From positions 1,008,134 to 1,072,133 of the forward strand of contig CATQHQ010000001.1 in NCBI GenBank assembly GCA_958296005.1: DNA of 64,000 nt, written 5' to 3'. The notes beneath the pieces were generated by a model that was given only the letters and a program-made list of their open reading frames with translations, did no database searches and had not been told where the DNA came from. The stretch comes from Longimicrobiales bacterium. Its GTDB lineage: Bacteria; Gemmatimonadota; Gemmatimonadetes; Longimicrobiales; Gaopeijiaceae. The translations under genes and the position numbers were made by a program. Positions 43,947 to 53,173 of this stretch are shown piece after piece; position 1 is the first letter of the stretch, and each line of letters begins with the position of its first letter.

Positions 43947-46121
43947 CTAGAACGCCTTCAGGTAGGTGAGCTTGACCACCCCTGTGCGCTGCTGCCAGCG
44001 CTCGGTTCGCGGGTCCAGCAGATCGCCGGTCAGGTAGCCGGTGTCGAAGACCACGAAGAGGTCGCTGCCGGGGGTGTGGATCCAGTCGATGCGCACGTTG
44101 GCCCGCACCACGTTGGAAACGTCGTCGTACTGGACTAGCGCGTTGGCGAAGAGGGACCGGCTGACGGCGCCCAGAACCGTCGCGCCGAAGAGCCGCGTGC
44201 TGAAGTCGCCGTCTTCGACGGGCAGGCTGACGTCGTTCCAGGTGTAGTCGGCGCCCACCGTCAGGTACGGCCCCGTCTTCCACTGTCCGCCCACCGACAC
44301 CTGGGTCCGGTTGCCGCCCCAGAAGCCCCCGGCGGAGAACCCTCCACGCGTCGACAACGGCCGGCTGTCGTTGGAGCGCCAGCGAACTTCGACCGTGCTG
44401 AAGGCGTACTCGCCCGGCGCCAGCGCCCGTCCCTGAATGCGCGCGCCATTGGGGATCGCCTCGGAACGGCGGCGCAGGTTCGCCATCAGCCAGTCGCCCG
44501 TCTGGAACGTCAGCATGTTGTGAGACAGCAGGCTGGTGCTCTGCTTGGTCCGGTCCAGCCCCTCGATGTACTCGCCGTTCAGTGCCGTCACCAACTGTCG
44601 GGCCCAGCGGCTGGACTCGAAGCGCGGGAACGCCGCCAGAGACCCTTCGTACCGCTGCATGTCGCGTCGCCGCACGAACCCCAGGGCCGGGTCGAAGGCG
44701 CTGGGCACCCGGGTGAACCCGCCCCCGGCGGACACGACGCTGTTGCCCACGTCCAGCTTGACCGAGCCCGCGGTGACGGTGGGGCCGTCGGAGCGGAAGG
44801 AGCGGGCGGCCCACCCCACGAGGGAGCTGGAGCCGCCGAACCTGACCTGGGCGTCGGCGCCCGCGACTCGGTTCCATGCGTCGCCGGCGTCCAGCGAGGT
44901 GAAGATGCCGCCGACGGTGGTTCTGGGAAACGGGTCCGCCCGAAGCCGCAGCACCGAGTTCAGGCCGCCGGGCACGAGCCCTCCCTCCGAGTCCCGGGCG
45001 TCTTGCGTGAACAGGCTCAGCGCGCCCACGGAGAGGGGACCCGCCTGGCCCGTCAGCCGTCCCCCGCCGGCGATGTCGTTGGCGATGCCGATGCGGCGGC
45101 TGAAGAAGACCTCCGTCTCCCGAGCGTCGCCGAAGCTGAAGAGCCCCGCCCGCTCCAGGAAGAACTCGCGCTTCTCCGGGAAGAAGAGGCCGAAGCGGGT
45201 CAGGTTGATCTGGACGTTGTCCGCCTCGACCTGGGCGAAGTCGGGGTTCAGCGTGGCGTCCAGCGTCAAGTTCGACGTGATCGAGTACTTGAAGTCCAGC
45301 CCGATCTCGCCGAGGGTCTCGACGGCCCGCGGCGCGTCTCCATCCTGGCCGTCCACCGACCGTCCCGCGATGGCGAACGGCTTCGCCTCCATGTAGCGGC
45401 CGCGGCGAAGGTCCTCCAACCCCAACAGCGTGGCGTACTGGGAGACTTGCACGAGGCCGCTGCGGAACTCCTGGCTCACGTGGGGGAAGTAGACGAACTC
45501 GTTCTTCCGGCGGATCGTGCGCTCCAAGAGGATGCCCATCGTCGGCGCGTCGTCGTCGGAGAAGCGGATCGTGGAGAAGGGAACGGCGGCCTCGACGACC
45601 CAACCGTCTTCCGTGATCCTGCCCTCGCTCTCGTAGACCCCTTCCCAGTTCCAGTCCGCCAGGGTCATCGACTCGTCGGTGATGAGGGCGTCGCCCTGGG
45701 TGCCGAAGGGGTTGAGCTCGAAGATGTATGCGTTGCGTCGGTCGTGGTACGTGTCGAGACCGATCCGAACGTTGTCGTCTTGGTCGATCCGGCCCTCTCG
45801 GTGGAGGATGCTCCGGCGGATCGCCTCCGGATCGGAGTCGTAGGCCACGACGGCGAAGTAGATGGCGTCGCGGTCGAAGGCGACCCGGAGTTCGGTCCGC
45901 TCCGAGGCGGGCGCACCGTCCACGGGCGTGCGTTGTCGGAAGTCGGTGACGGGGTCTACGCGCTGCCAGAAGGCTTCGTCCAGAACGCCGTCGATCGTGG
46001 GCGGCGTGTCCGTGCGGTATGCCTGGACGACCGAGGACGGACCCGGCGGCGGGCCGACTTGGCCGGACGCCAAGCTCGGGAGGACCAAGCTCGGGAGGCA
46101 GGCGGCGGCCAGCACCGCCAC
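43947..46121 (-). CDS. DUF5916 outer-membrane protein, second paralogue
   Basis: A protein of about 724 residues. The CBM9-like N-terminus (TDTPPTIDGVLDEAFWQRVD, then RIDQDDNVRIGLDTYHDRRN) and the barrel region with LTRFGLFFPEKREFFLERAG parallel the gene at 37.4 kb, although overall identity looks modest. The start is uncertain: no ATG precedes the signal-like sequence (VLAAACLPSLVLPSLASGQ), and GTG 46121 or 46115 are the best candidates. The frame stays open much further upstream, overlapping the small gene at 46153-46437, but that extension is not protein-like. It is convergent with the DASS transporter. Confidence 0.8.
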   Translation of the reverse strand: MAVLAAACLPSLVLPSLASGQVGPPPGPSSVVQAYRTDTPPTIDGVLDEAFWQRVDPVTDFRQRTPVDGAPASERTELRVAFDRDAIYFAVVAYDSDPEAIRRSILHREGRIDQDDNVRIGLDTYHDRRNAYIFELNPFGTQGDALITDESMTLADWNWEGVYESEGRITEDGWVVEAAVPFSTIRFSDDDAPTMGILLERTIRRKNEFVYFPHVSQEFRSGLVQVSQYATLLGLEDLRRGRYMEAKPFAIAGRSVDGQDGDAPRAVETLGEIGLDFKYSITSNLTLDATLNPDFAQVEADNVQINLTRFGLFFPEKREFFLERAGLFSFGDARETEVFFSRRIGIANDIAGGGRLTGQAGPLSVGALSLFTQDARDSEGGLVPGGLNSVLRLRADPFPRTTVGGIFTSLDAGDAWNRVAGADAQVRFGGSSSLVGWAARSFRSDGPTVTAGSVKLDVGNSVVSAGGGFTRVPSAFDPALGFVRRRDMQRYEGSLAAFPRFESSRWARQLVTALNGEYIEGLDRTKQSTSLLSHNMLTFQTGDWLMANLRRRSEAIPNGARIQGRALAPGEYAFSTVEVRWRSNDSRPLSTRGGFSAGGFWGGNRTQVSVGGQWKTGPYLTVGADYTWNDVSLPVEDGDFSTRLFGATVLGAVSRSLFANALVQYDDVSNVVRANVRIDWIHTPGSDLFVVFDTGYLTGDLLDPRTERWQQRTGVVKLTYLKAF

Positions 46122-46152
46122 GGCGCGCCCAACCGACGGCGCGCCCCTTCGG

Positions 46153-46437
46153 TCAGTCGGCGTCGGAAACCGCCTCTTCGGCTTCAGCGGCGGTTTGGTC
46201 GCAGGTGCCGCGTCGGCAACAGCAGTCGTTGCAGCACGGCCCCTGGCAGCAGCAGCGTCCGCCGCGGGTTCCGAAGCTCCAGACCGTGTCGCAGGCGTCG
46301 CCGCCCTGTCCGCAGCGCTTCCGCTTGAGCCACCAGACCACCAAGACGATGAGCAGGATCTGGGGGAGACCGATCCGGAAGGCGGAGCTCCAGAATTCGG
46401 CCAGCGAGTAGAGGTAGCCGGAGAAGAAGGATTCCAT
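46153..46437 (-). CDS. Small cysteine-rich membrane protein
   Basis: A 94-residue protein from ATG 46437. One transmembrane helix (IGLPQILLIVLVVWWL, residues about 24-39) is followed by KRKR and a cytoplasmic-side cysteine-rich tail with nine cysteines in clusters (GGRCCCQGPCCNDCCCRRG). The positive-inside rule puts the cysteines in the cytoplasm. The pattern suggests metal binding or palmitoyl-like anchoring, but I recognise no family. It lies 31 bp upstream of the DUF5916 gene and probably shares its transcript. Confidence 0.55.
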   Translation of the reverse strand: MESFFSGYLYSLAEFWSSAFRIGLPQILLIVLVVWWLKRKRCGQGGDACDTVWSFGTRGGRCCCQGPCCNDCCCRRGTCDQTAAEAEEAVSDAD

Positions 46438-46552
46438 GTCTGGGTCCTCATGCTGAGGGTGTCGGACGGCCTCTGTCCTACGCGGCGGCCTTGCCGACGG
46501 TTTCGACGGACTGGGCGCCGCGAATGCGCACGCTCCACGGTTGGACGCGACG

Positions 46553-46723
46553 CTACTCGAAAGGGTCTGCCACGAGGCGGTAGACGGCAAGGCCCAGCCA
46601 CGCGCCCAGCACCCCAGCCCCCAGGGTCGCCCAGCCGTTGGGTGGGAAGACGAGACCCGAGTGGGCAAGGCCGGCCAGAGCCGCTGCGCCCAAGACGCAC
46701 GAAGCGATCAGCCCGGGCTTCAC
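46553..46723 (-). CDS. Small two-helix membrane protein
   Basis: A 56-residue ORF starting at GTG 46723, which overlaps the stop of the upstream Clp_N/propeller gene (GTGA). It is almost entirely two hydrophobic helices (LIASCVLGAAALAGLAHSGL and WATLGAGVLGAWLGLAVYRL) joined by a PPNG turn. The coupling to the upstream gene argues that it is real. The family is unknown. Confidence 0.55.
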   Translation of the reverse strand: MKPGLIASCVLGAAALAGLAHSGLVFPPNGWATLGAGVLGAWLGLAVYRLVADPFE

Positions 46724-48276
46724 GGCTGGTCGGGTGCCGGACGGTTGCGGACCAGCGCGATCCGGGTGCCGTCGGGACTCACGGCGATGCGGGAGATCTC
46801 CCCGGCTTCGCCCCCAGGCGTGTCCGGCGCCGCCGCCTCCAAGCCCCCCACCTGAACCCACTCCGATTCCGGCGTCCAGGCGTAGAGGGCCTCTCCGTCG
46901 CCCATGAGGATCTCGCCCTCGGGCGTCCAGGCGTAGTCCTCCCTGCCGGACAAGGTCCGCACGATCCGCTCGGTGGTGCCGGTGGAGGGGTCCAGGCGCT
47001 CGATCCACCACTCGTCGTCGGTGGCCTTGCGCACGAAGGAGACGACGGCGGTGCCCGGGACCCGATGGATGGAGCGGCCCGGGTTCTCGGCGACGACCCG
47101 GATCTCGCCGGAGATCGCGTCGCCGAGCTGGAGGGTGGGCGGGTCGCCCAGGACGAAGACAGCCACGGTCCGTTCGTCGGCCCAGGCGTGGTAACCCACG
47201 GGCTCGACGGTGGAGAAGACGGGTCCGATCTCGTCGCCGGTGGTGGCGTAGCGCCACAAGTACTGCTTGCCTCGGCTCTCGTGAATGGCCGAAAAGGCCT
47301 CCTGGCCGGGCACGATCGTCGGGGAGAACTCGCTGGCCTCGGGCGTGCGGGTGACTTGCTGCGTGGCGCCGGTTGCCAAGTCGTGGCGGAAGACCTCCGT
47401 CTGGATCGTGTCCACGGCAGCGACGTAGTAGAGGACGTCGGCGACGGGGGCGAAGGCGGGCTGGTTGTCGTAGCCGTCGCGGTCGGTGGCGTTGACCAGG
47501 GCCCGCACGGCCAGCGCGTCGCCGCTCCGGTCGAGGAGACCGATCCAGATGTCGGTGGACGGCGCGCCGGCTGCCGTGGGGCGGTAGTCGGCGGGAGCGG
47601 GTCCGATCTCGGGACGCGGGCCGTCCGGGGGGGCGGCAGGGAAGGGGTCGGCGGTAGCCTCGGTGGCAGGGTCGGCGGAAGCGTTGTCGGCGGGGTCGTC
47701 GCTGGACCGCGAGTCCGCGGCAGGACCGCAGGCGACGGCGAAGCCGAGCAGAAGCACCGCGCCGACGACGCCGGAGCGCACCGGTTGCGCTGGTCCCGGG
47801 CGGAGGGAAGCGGCCGCGGGTTCGGCGGGTTCGGGCGTCTCGGCGGACTCGGCATCGGTCTCGGCCTGGGACGCCAGCTGCTGGGCAAGCGCCTCCGCGC
47901 TGAAGCCCCACTCGTCGAGCAGCTGGGAGCAAGCCGGGACGCCAGTCCGTGCAACGCCCAAGAGAAGGTGGGTGCTGGTCGTGGCTCCTCCGCCGTGGTC
48001 CGCGGCGAACTCCACCGCTGTCGTGAGCGCATCGTGGGATTCGGGCGTGAAGGGCAGGTGGCCCTCATAGGTTCGGGGCAAGTTCAGCAGCTCCGGGGGC
48101 AGGTCGTCGAGCGACAAGCCCATCCCCTGGAGAGCCTCCAAGAGCGCGGCGTCCTTCTCGGAGAGGACGCCTGCGAGGAGGTGGATCGGCGCGACCGCTT
48201 CGTGGCGGTCCCTGGCCGCCGCAGCCGCGGAGCGGTTGAGGGCGTGCACTGCGTCTTCGGACAGGTTGATGCTCAT
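46720..48276 (-). CDS. Clp_N domain joined to a transmembrane/lipoprotein segment and TolB-like beta-propeller
   Basis: 518 residues. The first ~140 form a complete Clp N-terminal domain with two repeats (LSEDAVHALNRSAAAAARDR...PIHLLAGVL and FTPESHDALTTAVEFAADHG...STHLLLGVA), normally the substrate/adaptor-binding head of ClpA/B/C. After a Glu/Ala/Pro linker comes a hydrophobic helix ending in a lipobox-like FAVACG, and then about 320 residues of beta-propeller with TolB/PD40-type blades (GYDNQPAFAP, FSPTIVPG, RIAVSPDGTRIALVR). There is no AAA ATPase. The protein may be a single-pass protein with Clp_N inside and propeller outside. Alternatively, an internal GTG at 47781 could make a separate lipoprotein. 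The small membrane protein downstream is coupled. Confidence 0.75.
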   Translation of the reverse strand: MSINLSEDAVHALNRSAAAAARDRHEAVAPIHLLAGVLSEKDAALLEALQGMGLSLDDLPPELLNLPRTYEGHLPFTPESHDALTTAVEFAADHGGGATTSTHLLLGVARTGVPACSQLLDEWGFSAEALAQQLASQAETDAESAETPEPAEPAAASLRPGPAQPVRSGVVGAVLLLGFAVACGPAADSRSSDDPADNASADPATEATADPFPAAPPDGPRPEIGPAPADYRPTAAGAPSTDIWIGLLDRSGDALAVRALVNATDRDGYDNQPAFAPVADVLYYVAAVDTIQTEVFRHDLATGATQQVTRTPEASEFSPTIVPGQEAFSAIHESRGKQYLWRYATTGDEIGPVFSTVEPVGYHAWADERTVAVFVLGDPPTLQLGDAISGEIRVVAENPGRSIHRVPGTAVVSFVRKATDDEWWIERLDPSTGTTERIVRTLSGREDYAWTPEGEILMGDGEALYAWTPESEWVQVGGLEAAAPDTPGGEAGEISRIAVSPDGTRIALVRNRPAPDQP

Positions 48277-48312
48277 GGCTTCTCCTGATCTATGAACCGG
48301 TCGATGTGGCGG

Positions 48313-49170
48313 TCATCGGGACCTCCCCGGCGATGGCGAACGGCGCGCCGCGGCGACTTCCTCCTTGAGCTCGGCGACGGAGACGGTGCGCCGAACGCCC
48401 TCGGCGTCGCGCAGGGCGATCGTCTCCTTGAAGATGTTCACGGCGACGACCTTTTCCTTTCCCTGGGCCGTGCGGATCGTCCGGCCTTCCCTGGGGAACT
48501 TGCGACGCGCCTCCACGTAGGTGTCGTGCTCGTACATCAGGCAGCACATGAGGCGCCCGCAGCACCCCGATATCTGCGAAGGGTTGAGGGAGAGGCTCTG
48601 GTCCTTCGCCAGCTGCAGGCTCACAGGCTTGAGGGCGGGGAGCCAAGTGGAGCAGCAGAGCTCCCGGCCGCACCGTCCGACGCCGCCCAGACGCGCGGCC
48701 TCGTCGCGGACGCCGATCTGGCGCAGTTCGATCCGGGTTCGAAACGCGCTGGCCAAGTCCCGCACCAGGGCACGGAAGTCGACCCGCCTCTCGGCGGTGA
48801 AGTACACGTACAGCTTCCGGCGGTCGAACTGCCATTCGGCGTCGGTGACCTTCATCCGCAGGCCGTGGCGCTGGACGTGCCGGCGGGTTTCCTGCCGCGC
48901 GATATCCTCGTCGGTGCGCATGTGCTGGGCGCGGCCCATCTCGTCCTTGCTGGCGGGGCGGATCACCCGCTTGGCGGGGACCGGCGTGGCGCATCCCCCC
49001 GACGACGAGCACTTGCGCTCGGCGATGCTGCCGAGGGCCGTGACGCGGCCCAGGTCCTCGCCCCGATCGGCCTGCACGATCACCTGGTCGCCCGGGGAGA
49101 GGTCCAGCGCGTCGTAGCGGTAGTACTCCCGGCGCGTGGCCTTGAAGGCGACTTCGGCGAAGCCTCGCAT
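48313..49170 (-). CDS. ricT: PSP1-domain protein, RicT/YaaT-like
   Basis: A 285-residue protein resembling RicT (YaaT), a member of the Fe-S-containing RicAFT complex that in Bacillus modulates RNase Y-dependent mRNA maturation. The N-terminal YRYDALDLSPGDQVIVQADR and the cysteine-rich C-terminal core (VGRCGRELCCSTWLP and SGCCGRLMCCLMYEH), followed by a short beta domain, fit the PSP1 family. Outside Firmicutes its role is less defined. It starts at ATG 49170, four bases after the accA stop, so both are likely co-transcribed. Confidence 0.88.
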   Translation of the reverse strand: MRGFAEVAFKATRREYYRYDALDLSPGDQVIVQADRGEDLGRVTALGSIAERKCSSSGGCATPVPAKRVIRPASKDEMGRAQHMRTDEDIARQETRRHVQRHGLRMKVTDAEWQFDRRKLYVYFTAERRVDFRALVRDLASAFRTRIELRQIGVRDEAARLGGVGRCGRELCCSTWLPALKPVSLQLAKDQSLSLNPSQISGCCGRLMCCLMYEHDTYVEARRKFPREGRTIRTAQGKEKVVAVNIFKETIALRDAEGVRRTVSVAELKEEVAAARRSPSPGRSR

Positions 49171-49174
49171 CTCG

Positions 49175-50152
49175 CTAGGACGCTCCGCCGGCGCCCGCGG
49201 TCTCCTGCCACGCGCCCATGGCTTCGTACTTGGCCCAGCGCCGGGCGACCAGCTCCTCGGGGTCCGCGCCGTCGATCTCGCTCAAGTTGCGAGTCAGCGC
49301 TTCCGCGACGGCGGTCATCGCCGCCTCGGGGTTGGTGTGGGCGCCTCCCGGGGGCTCGGGGACCACTTCGTCGGCCACGCCCAAGGAGAGCAGGTCGGAC
49401 GAGGTGAGGCGGAGGGCCCTGGCGGCCTCGTTGCGGTGGTCGGCGGAGCGCCAGAGGATCGCCGCGCAGCCTTCGGGGGAGATGACGGAGTAGATCGCAT
49501 GCTCCATCACGAGGATGCGGTCGGTCACGCCCAGCGCCAGCGCGCCGCCGGAGCCGCCCTCGCCGATCACCACGCAGACGGTGGGCGTGCGCAGGCGAGC
49601 CATCTCCCTGAGGTTGGTGGCGATCGCCTCGGCTTGGCCTCGCTCTTCGGCGCCGAACCCCGGATACGCCCCGGGCGTGTCGACGAGGGTGACCACCGGC
49701 CTCCCGAACTTCGCCGCCGTCTTCATCAGGCGCAGCGCCTTGCGGTAGCCCTCCGGGTGCGGCATCCCGAAGTTGCGGCGCAGGTTCTCCTTCATGTCCT
49801 TCCCCTTCTGGTGGCCGATCACCATGACCGAGCGGCCGTCCAGTCGGGCCCAGCCTCCGACGATCGCCTCGTCGTTGCGGAACCGGCGGTCCCCCTTGAG
49901 CTCGAACCACTCCGTGAAGATGCCCCGCACGTAGTCCAGCGTGTACGGTCGGCCGGCGTGGCGCGCGACCTGCACTTGCTCCATGGCGTCCAGGTTGCGG
50001 TAGGTGTCCCGTCGGAGGGTGTCGAGCTTGGCGACCAGCTCCCAAAGCTCGCGAGACATGTCCACTCCGCCCTTGGACGCCAGCTCCCGAAGCTTGGAGA
50101 TCTGATTCTCCATCTCGACGATGTGACGCTCGAACGGGGCGTGGGCTGCCAC
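49175..50152 (-). CDS. accA: Acetyl-CoA carboxylase carboxyltransferase subunit alpha
   Basis: A 325-residue AccA that, with AccD, transfers the carboxyl group from carboxybiotin to acetyl-CoA to give malonyl-CoA for fatty-acid synthesis. Family motifs include HAGRPYTLDYVRGIFTEW, the crotonase-like oxyanion region GEGGSGGALALGVTDR, and YSVISPEGCAAILWR. Length and order match the stand-alone bacterial subunit, with the usual N-terminal coiled region (HIVEMENQISKLRELA). The start is taken at the ATG at 50152. No defects were seen. Confidence 0.97.
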   Translation of the reverse strand: MAAHAPFERHIVEMENQISKLRELASKGGVDMSRELWELVAKLDTLRRDTYRNLDAMEQVQVARHAGRPYTLDYVRGIFTEWFELKGDRRFRNDEAIVGGWARLDGRSVMVIGHQKGKDMKENLRRNFGMPHPEGYRKALRLMKTAAKFGRPVVTLVDTPGAYPGFGAEERGQAEAIATNLREMARLRTPTVCVVIGEGGSGGALALGVTDRILVMEHAIYSVISPEGCAAILWRSADHRNEAARALRLTSSDLLSLGVADEVVPEPPGGAHTNPEAAMTAVAEALTRNLSEIDGADPEELVARRWAKYEAMGAWQETAGAGGAS

Positions 50153-50186
50153 GGGCGCGGGCTCCTTGGTCGGCGAGTGGAAGCGG

Positions 50187-51890
50187 TCAGCCCTTCAGCA
50201 GCCAGCCGTCGGGATCCAGCACGACGGCTTCGGGCGGGGCGTCCACGGGGAAACGGAACGTGTGAGTGCGCTGGCGGAGCTCGACTCGCTCGCGACGGGG
50301 GCTGCCGGCGGTTGCTGCGCCGTCGGCGGAGGTCGAGCCGACGATCTCGACGTCGAGGGGAAAGCGGAAGGTGGGCCAGTCGGGCGACTGGGTCTGGGCG
50401 ACGGTCAGGATCAGCTCCGCGCCGTCTTCCGACGTCTCCCATCGGTGCTCCAGAACCGGATGTCCCGGTTGATGGACCCACTGCTCGAAGAACCAGTCCA
50501 GCGAGAGTTCGGCGTCGGTCTCGAAGACCCGCTGCAGGTCGGCGGTGAGGACCGTGCCGTAGGCGTACTGCGCGTAGTACGATCGGATCGACCGGAAGAA
50601 CGTCTCGTCCCCCAGCAGCCCCCGCAGCATGTGCAGGACCCAGCCGCCCTTGGCGTAGTTGTTGCGGTTCAGGAGGTCGAAGAGGTTGTCCGCCCCGTCT
50701 GGATCGACGATCGGTCGCTGCGCGTCGTCGGAGCCCACGTAGCCTTGGCGGCTTCGCTCCATCCGCTGGCGGAACTCCTCGACGCCGTCCGTCGCCTCGA
50801 AGAAGAGGGCCCCGAAGTAGGTGGCGAAGCCCTCCGAGAGCCAGAGGTGGTTCCAGTCGGCCTCCGTGGCCGAGTCGCCGAACCACTGGTGGGCGATCTC
50901 GTGAGAGACGGTGCCTTCCCCCAGTCGCCCGGACGCAATCGCCTCCTCGGAGTAGAAGATCGCGGACGAGTTCTCCATGCCGCCGAAGCGGGTCGCCGAC
51001 TGGACGTTGGCGAGCTTCTCGAAGGGGTACGGGCCGACGGTGGCGGTGAAGTAGTCCACCATCTCGGGCGCGCGCCGGAAGACCTCCCGAGCGAACGCGG
51101 TGTCCTGGGGGTAGACCCAGTAGGACACGTCGATGCATCCGTCGGGTTCGACGCTGGCGGGCGCGGCGCCGCAGGCGGCCCGGCCCAGGGACTCGATCGC
51201 GAACTCCGCGGCGCCGGCGACGAGGGTGTAGGTGGGGTGGGGGACCCGAGTGGCCCATCGCCAAGTGGTCTTGCCGTCGTCGGTGGCGGACGGCTCGGCG
51301 ATCTGGGCGCCGTTGGCGACGACTTGCCAGCCGTTGGGCGCGTGGACGGTAAAGCCGGCCGTGGCCTTGTCCGCCGGGTGGTCGACCGAGGGGAGCCAGA
51401 AGCGCGTGCGGTTGGGCCAGTTGTCCACGAACGCCGTCGGAAAGCCGTGGACGTTCGGACGGATGATGAGACCGTCGTCGGGGGTGCCGTGGTAGGCTAC
51501 GGCGACGAGGACGGTGTCGCGGGCGCTGTCCAGCCGGACGATCAGCTTGCCCTCGGTGTACGCGAACGTGGAAGGGTTGCCGTCCATGTGGACGCTGCGG
51601 ACGCCCAGGCCGACCAGGTCGAGAGGGAGCTCGTCGGCTCCGTTGGGGCGAACGGTCAGGGTTGCGCGGCCTTCGATCTCGGGAGCGCCGAGGGAGAGCT
51701 CGATCTCGTAGTGGAGGACGTCGGGGGCGATCTCGTACTCGCCTGGCGCGGCCGGTGCGCCGGCTTTGACGGGGGGCGGCTCCGGGGCGCTGCGAACGGC
51801 GGATTGCGACGGGGCGGCGGACGGGCCGCAGGCCACGAGGCCGATGCCGCAGAGCGCAGGCAGGACGGCGAGGCGCGATCCGGTTCTCAT
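50187..51890 (-). CDS. Exported M1-family zinc aminopeptidase (lipoprotein)
   Basis: A 567-residue metallopeptidase that removes N-terminal residues from peptides. A leader of about 20 residues with lipobox GLVAC indicates a periplasmic lipoprotein. The N-terminal beta domain leads to the exopeptidase motif FGGMENSSA and the zinc site HEIAHQWFGD, then LWLSEGFATYFG, which provides the third ligand Glu exactly 18 residues after the second His. A tyrosine-containing segment (NNYAKGGWVLHML) completes the site. The C-terminal region is a beta sandwich. The ATG at 51890 overlaps the stop of the upstream epimerase gene (ATGA). Confidence 0.95.
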   Translation of the reverse strand: MRTGSRLAVLPALCGIGLVACGPSAAPSQSAVRSAPEPPPVKAGAPAAPGEYEIAPDVLHYEIELSLGAPEIEGRATLTVRPNGADELPLDLVGLGVRSVHMDGNPSTFAYTEGKLIVRLDSARDTVLVAVAYHGTPDDGLIIRPNVHGFPTAFVDNWPNRTRFWLPSVDHPADKATAGFTVHAPNGWQVVANGAQIAEPSATDDGKTTWRWATRVPHPTYTLVAGAAEFAIESLGRAACGAAPASVEPDGCIDVSYWVYPQDTAFAREVFRRAPEMVDYFTATVGPYPFEKLANVQSATRFGGMENSSAIFYSEEAIASGRLGEGTVSHEIAHQWFGDSATEADWNHLWLSEGFATYFGALFFEATDGVEEFRQRMERSRQGYVGSDDAQRPIVDPDGADNLFDLLNRNNYAKGGWVLHMLRGLLGDETFFRSIRSYYAQYAYGTVLTADLQRVFETDAELSLDWFFEQWVHQPGHPVLEHRWETSEDGAELILTVAQTQSPDWPTFRFPLDVEIVGSTSADGAATAGSPRRERVELRQRTHTFRFPVDAPPEAVVLDPDGWLLKG

Positions 51891-53086
51891 CGGGCCCGTC
51901 GGAAGGCGCGCCACAGGTCCAGCACTTCCTGCTCCCGCTGGGCGTCGACGCCCGCTCGGAGCGCCGCTTGGCGGTCGGCCGGGCGCGAGAAGTGGTACTC
52001 CAGCGTGGCCGCCGTGGTGTCGGCGAGGGATCGGAACGTCAGGCCCTTCTCCACTTCCGGGGTCAGGTCGAAGCGGGCGAAGCCTTCCGCGCCGTCGCGG
52101 GCCGGGCGCCACACGGGCAGCTCGGCGTAGGGGCGCAGACCGGCGTTGATGGCGAAGTCCGTGTCCACCCAAGTGAACGTGGTCTCGGCGGTGGTCACGG
52201 CACGGATGCCGTACAGGAGCTCGGCCATGGGCCGGGGCGTGCGGGGGCCGACCACGTTGTACGTCCCCGACTCGCCGGCTTCCACCATGGCGACGAGCCA
52301 CTCGGCGAAGTCCCGGACGTCGATGATCTGCACGGGATCGGCGCCAGTCCCCGGGGCCAGGACCTCGCCTCCCCGGTGGATGCGGACGGGCCAATAGGTG
52401 AATCGGTCGGTGGTGTCGCCCGGGCCGATGATCAGGCCGGGACGGAAGACGAGGGTCCGATCGTTCCCGAAGGCGTCGCGGGCGTTCTGCTCCGCCAGCG
52501 CCTTCGAGAGGCCGTAGGGCAGCCGCTCTGCCCCCGGGGCCACGCCGGCGGAGTCGTAGGTCCATACCGGCGCCGCGACGCTCATGGGAACCCGGCTCGT
52601 GTCGGCGTACACGGAGCGCGTCGAGACGAAGACGTACCGCTCGCAGCTGTCCTTGAGCAGGCCGGCGCTCCGCTCGACCCACCTGGGGTTCGTGGCGGAG
52701 TTGTCGATCACCACGTCCCAGCTGCGGCCTTCCAACGCCCGCAGATCGTCGTTGCGGTCGCCGACCAGCTTCTCGACGCCGGGGAAGAGGTGGGCGTTGG
52801 TGCGTCCCCGGTTGAAGAGCGAGACCTCGTGGCCTCGCGAAAGGGCGTGCTCGACCTGGTGGGGGCCGATGAAGTTGGTCCCGCCGAGGAAGAGGAGCTT
52901 GAGGGATCGGGCTGCTCGGTCGGGCCGCGCCGTCGAGCGGCGGCGATCGGCGTCGGCGGCGAGCGCGTCCCCTGCGGAGAGCCTATTCCCGGCGGCGAGC
53001 CTGCTCTCGGCGGCAAGTGTGCCGCCGGTGGCGAGTGCGCCCCCGGCGGCTGCGGTGGCTTGTAGGAAGCGCCGTCGGCTGGTCAT
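51887..53086 (-). CDS. Tat-exported NAD-dependent epimerase/dehydratase-family protein
   Basis: A 399-residue extended short-chain dehydrogenase fold with a twin-arginine signal (MTSRRRFLQATAAAGG) at the N-terminus, so it is folded before export. The Rossmann motif is LFLGGTNFIGPHQVEHAL (GGxxFIG), and the active-site pair is Y and K in LPYGLSKALAEQ. Substrate and role are unknown; nucleotide-sugar chemistry outside the cytoplasm would be unusual. It is translationally coupled to the downstream M1 aminopeptidase. Confidence 0.9.
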   Translation of the reverse strand: MTSRRRFLQATAAAGGALATGGTLAAESRLAAGNRLSAGDALAADADRRRSTARPDRAARSLKLLFLGGTNFIGPHQVEHALSRGHEVSLFNRGRTNAHLFPGVEKLVGDRNDDLRALEGRSWDVVIDNSATNPRWVERSAGLLKDSCERYVFVSTRSVYADTSRVPMSVAAPVWTYDSAGVAPGAERLPYGLSKALAEQNARDAFGNDRTLVFRPGLIIGPGDTTDRFTYWPVRIHRGGEVLAPGTGADPVQIIDVRDFAEWLVAMVEAGESGTYNVVGPRTPRPMAELLYGIRAVTTAETTFTWVDTDFAINAGLRPYAELPVWRPARDGAEGFARFDLTPEVEKGLTFRSLADTTAATLEYHFSRPADRQAALRAGVDAQREQEVLDLWRAFRRAR

Positions 53087-53173
53087 GGCTCGGGTTCCTG
53101 CGCGGGAAGTAGTCGATAGGGACCAAAGATGCCGCGCAGGCCTCGATTTGGACAGGGAGGCGAGGCGGCGTCC

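Noticed and set aside
43947..46700. 917-residue version of the second DUF5916 protein
   Set aside because: The N-terminal extension overlaps a protein-like small gene, is Ser/Ala/Arg-rich, and would place the signal peptide 180 residues inside the protein.
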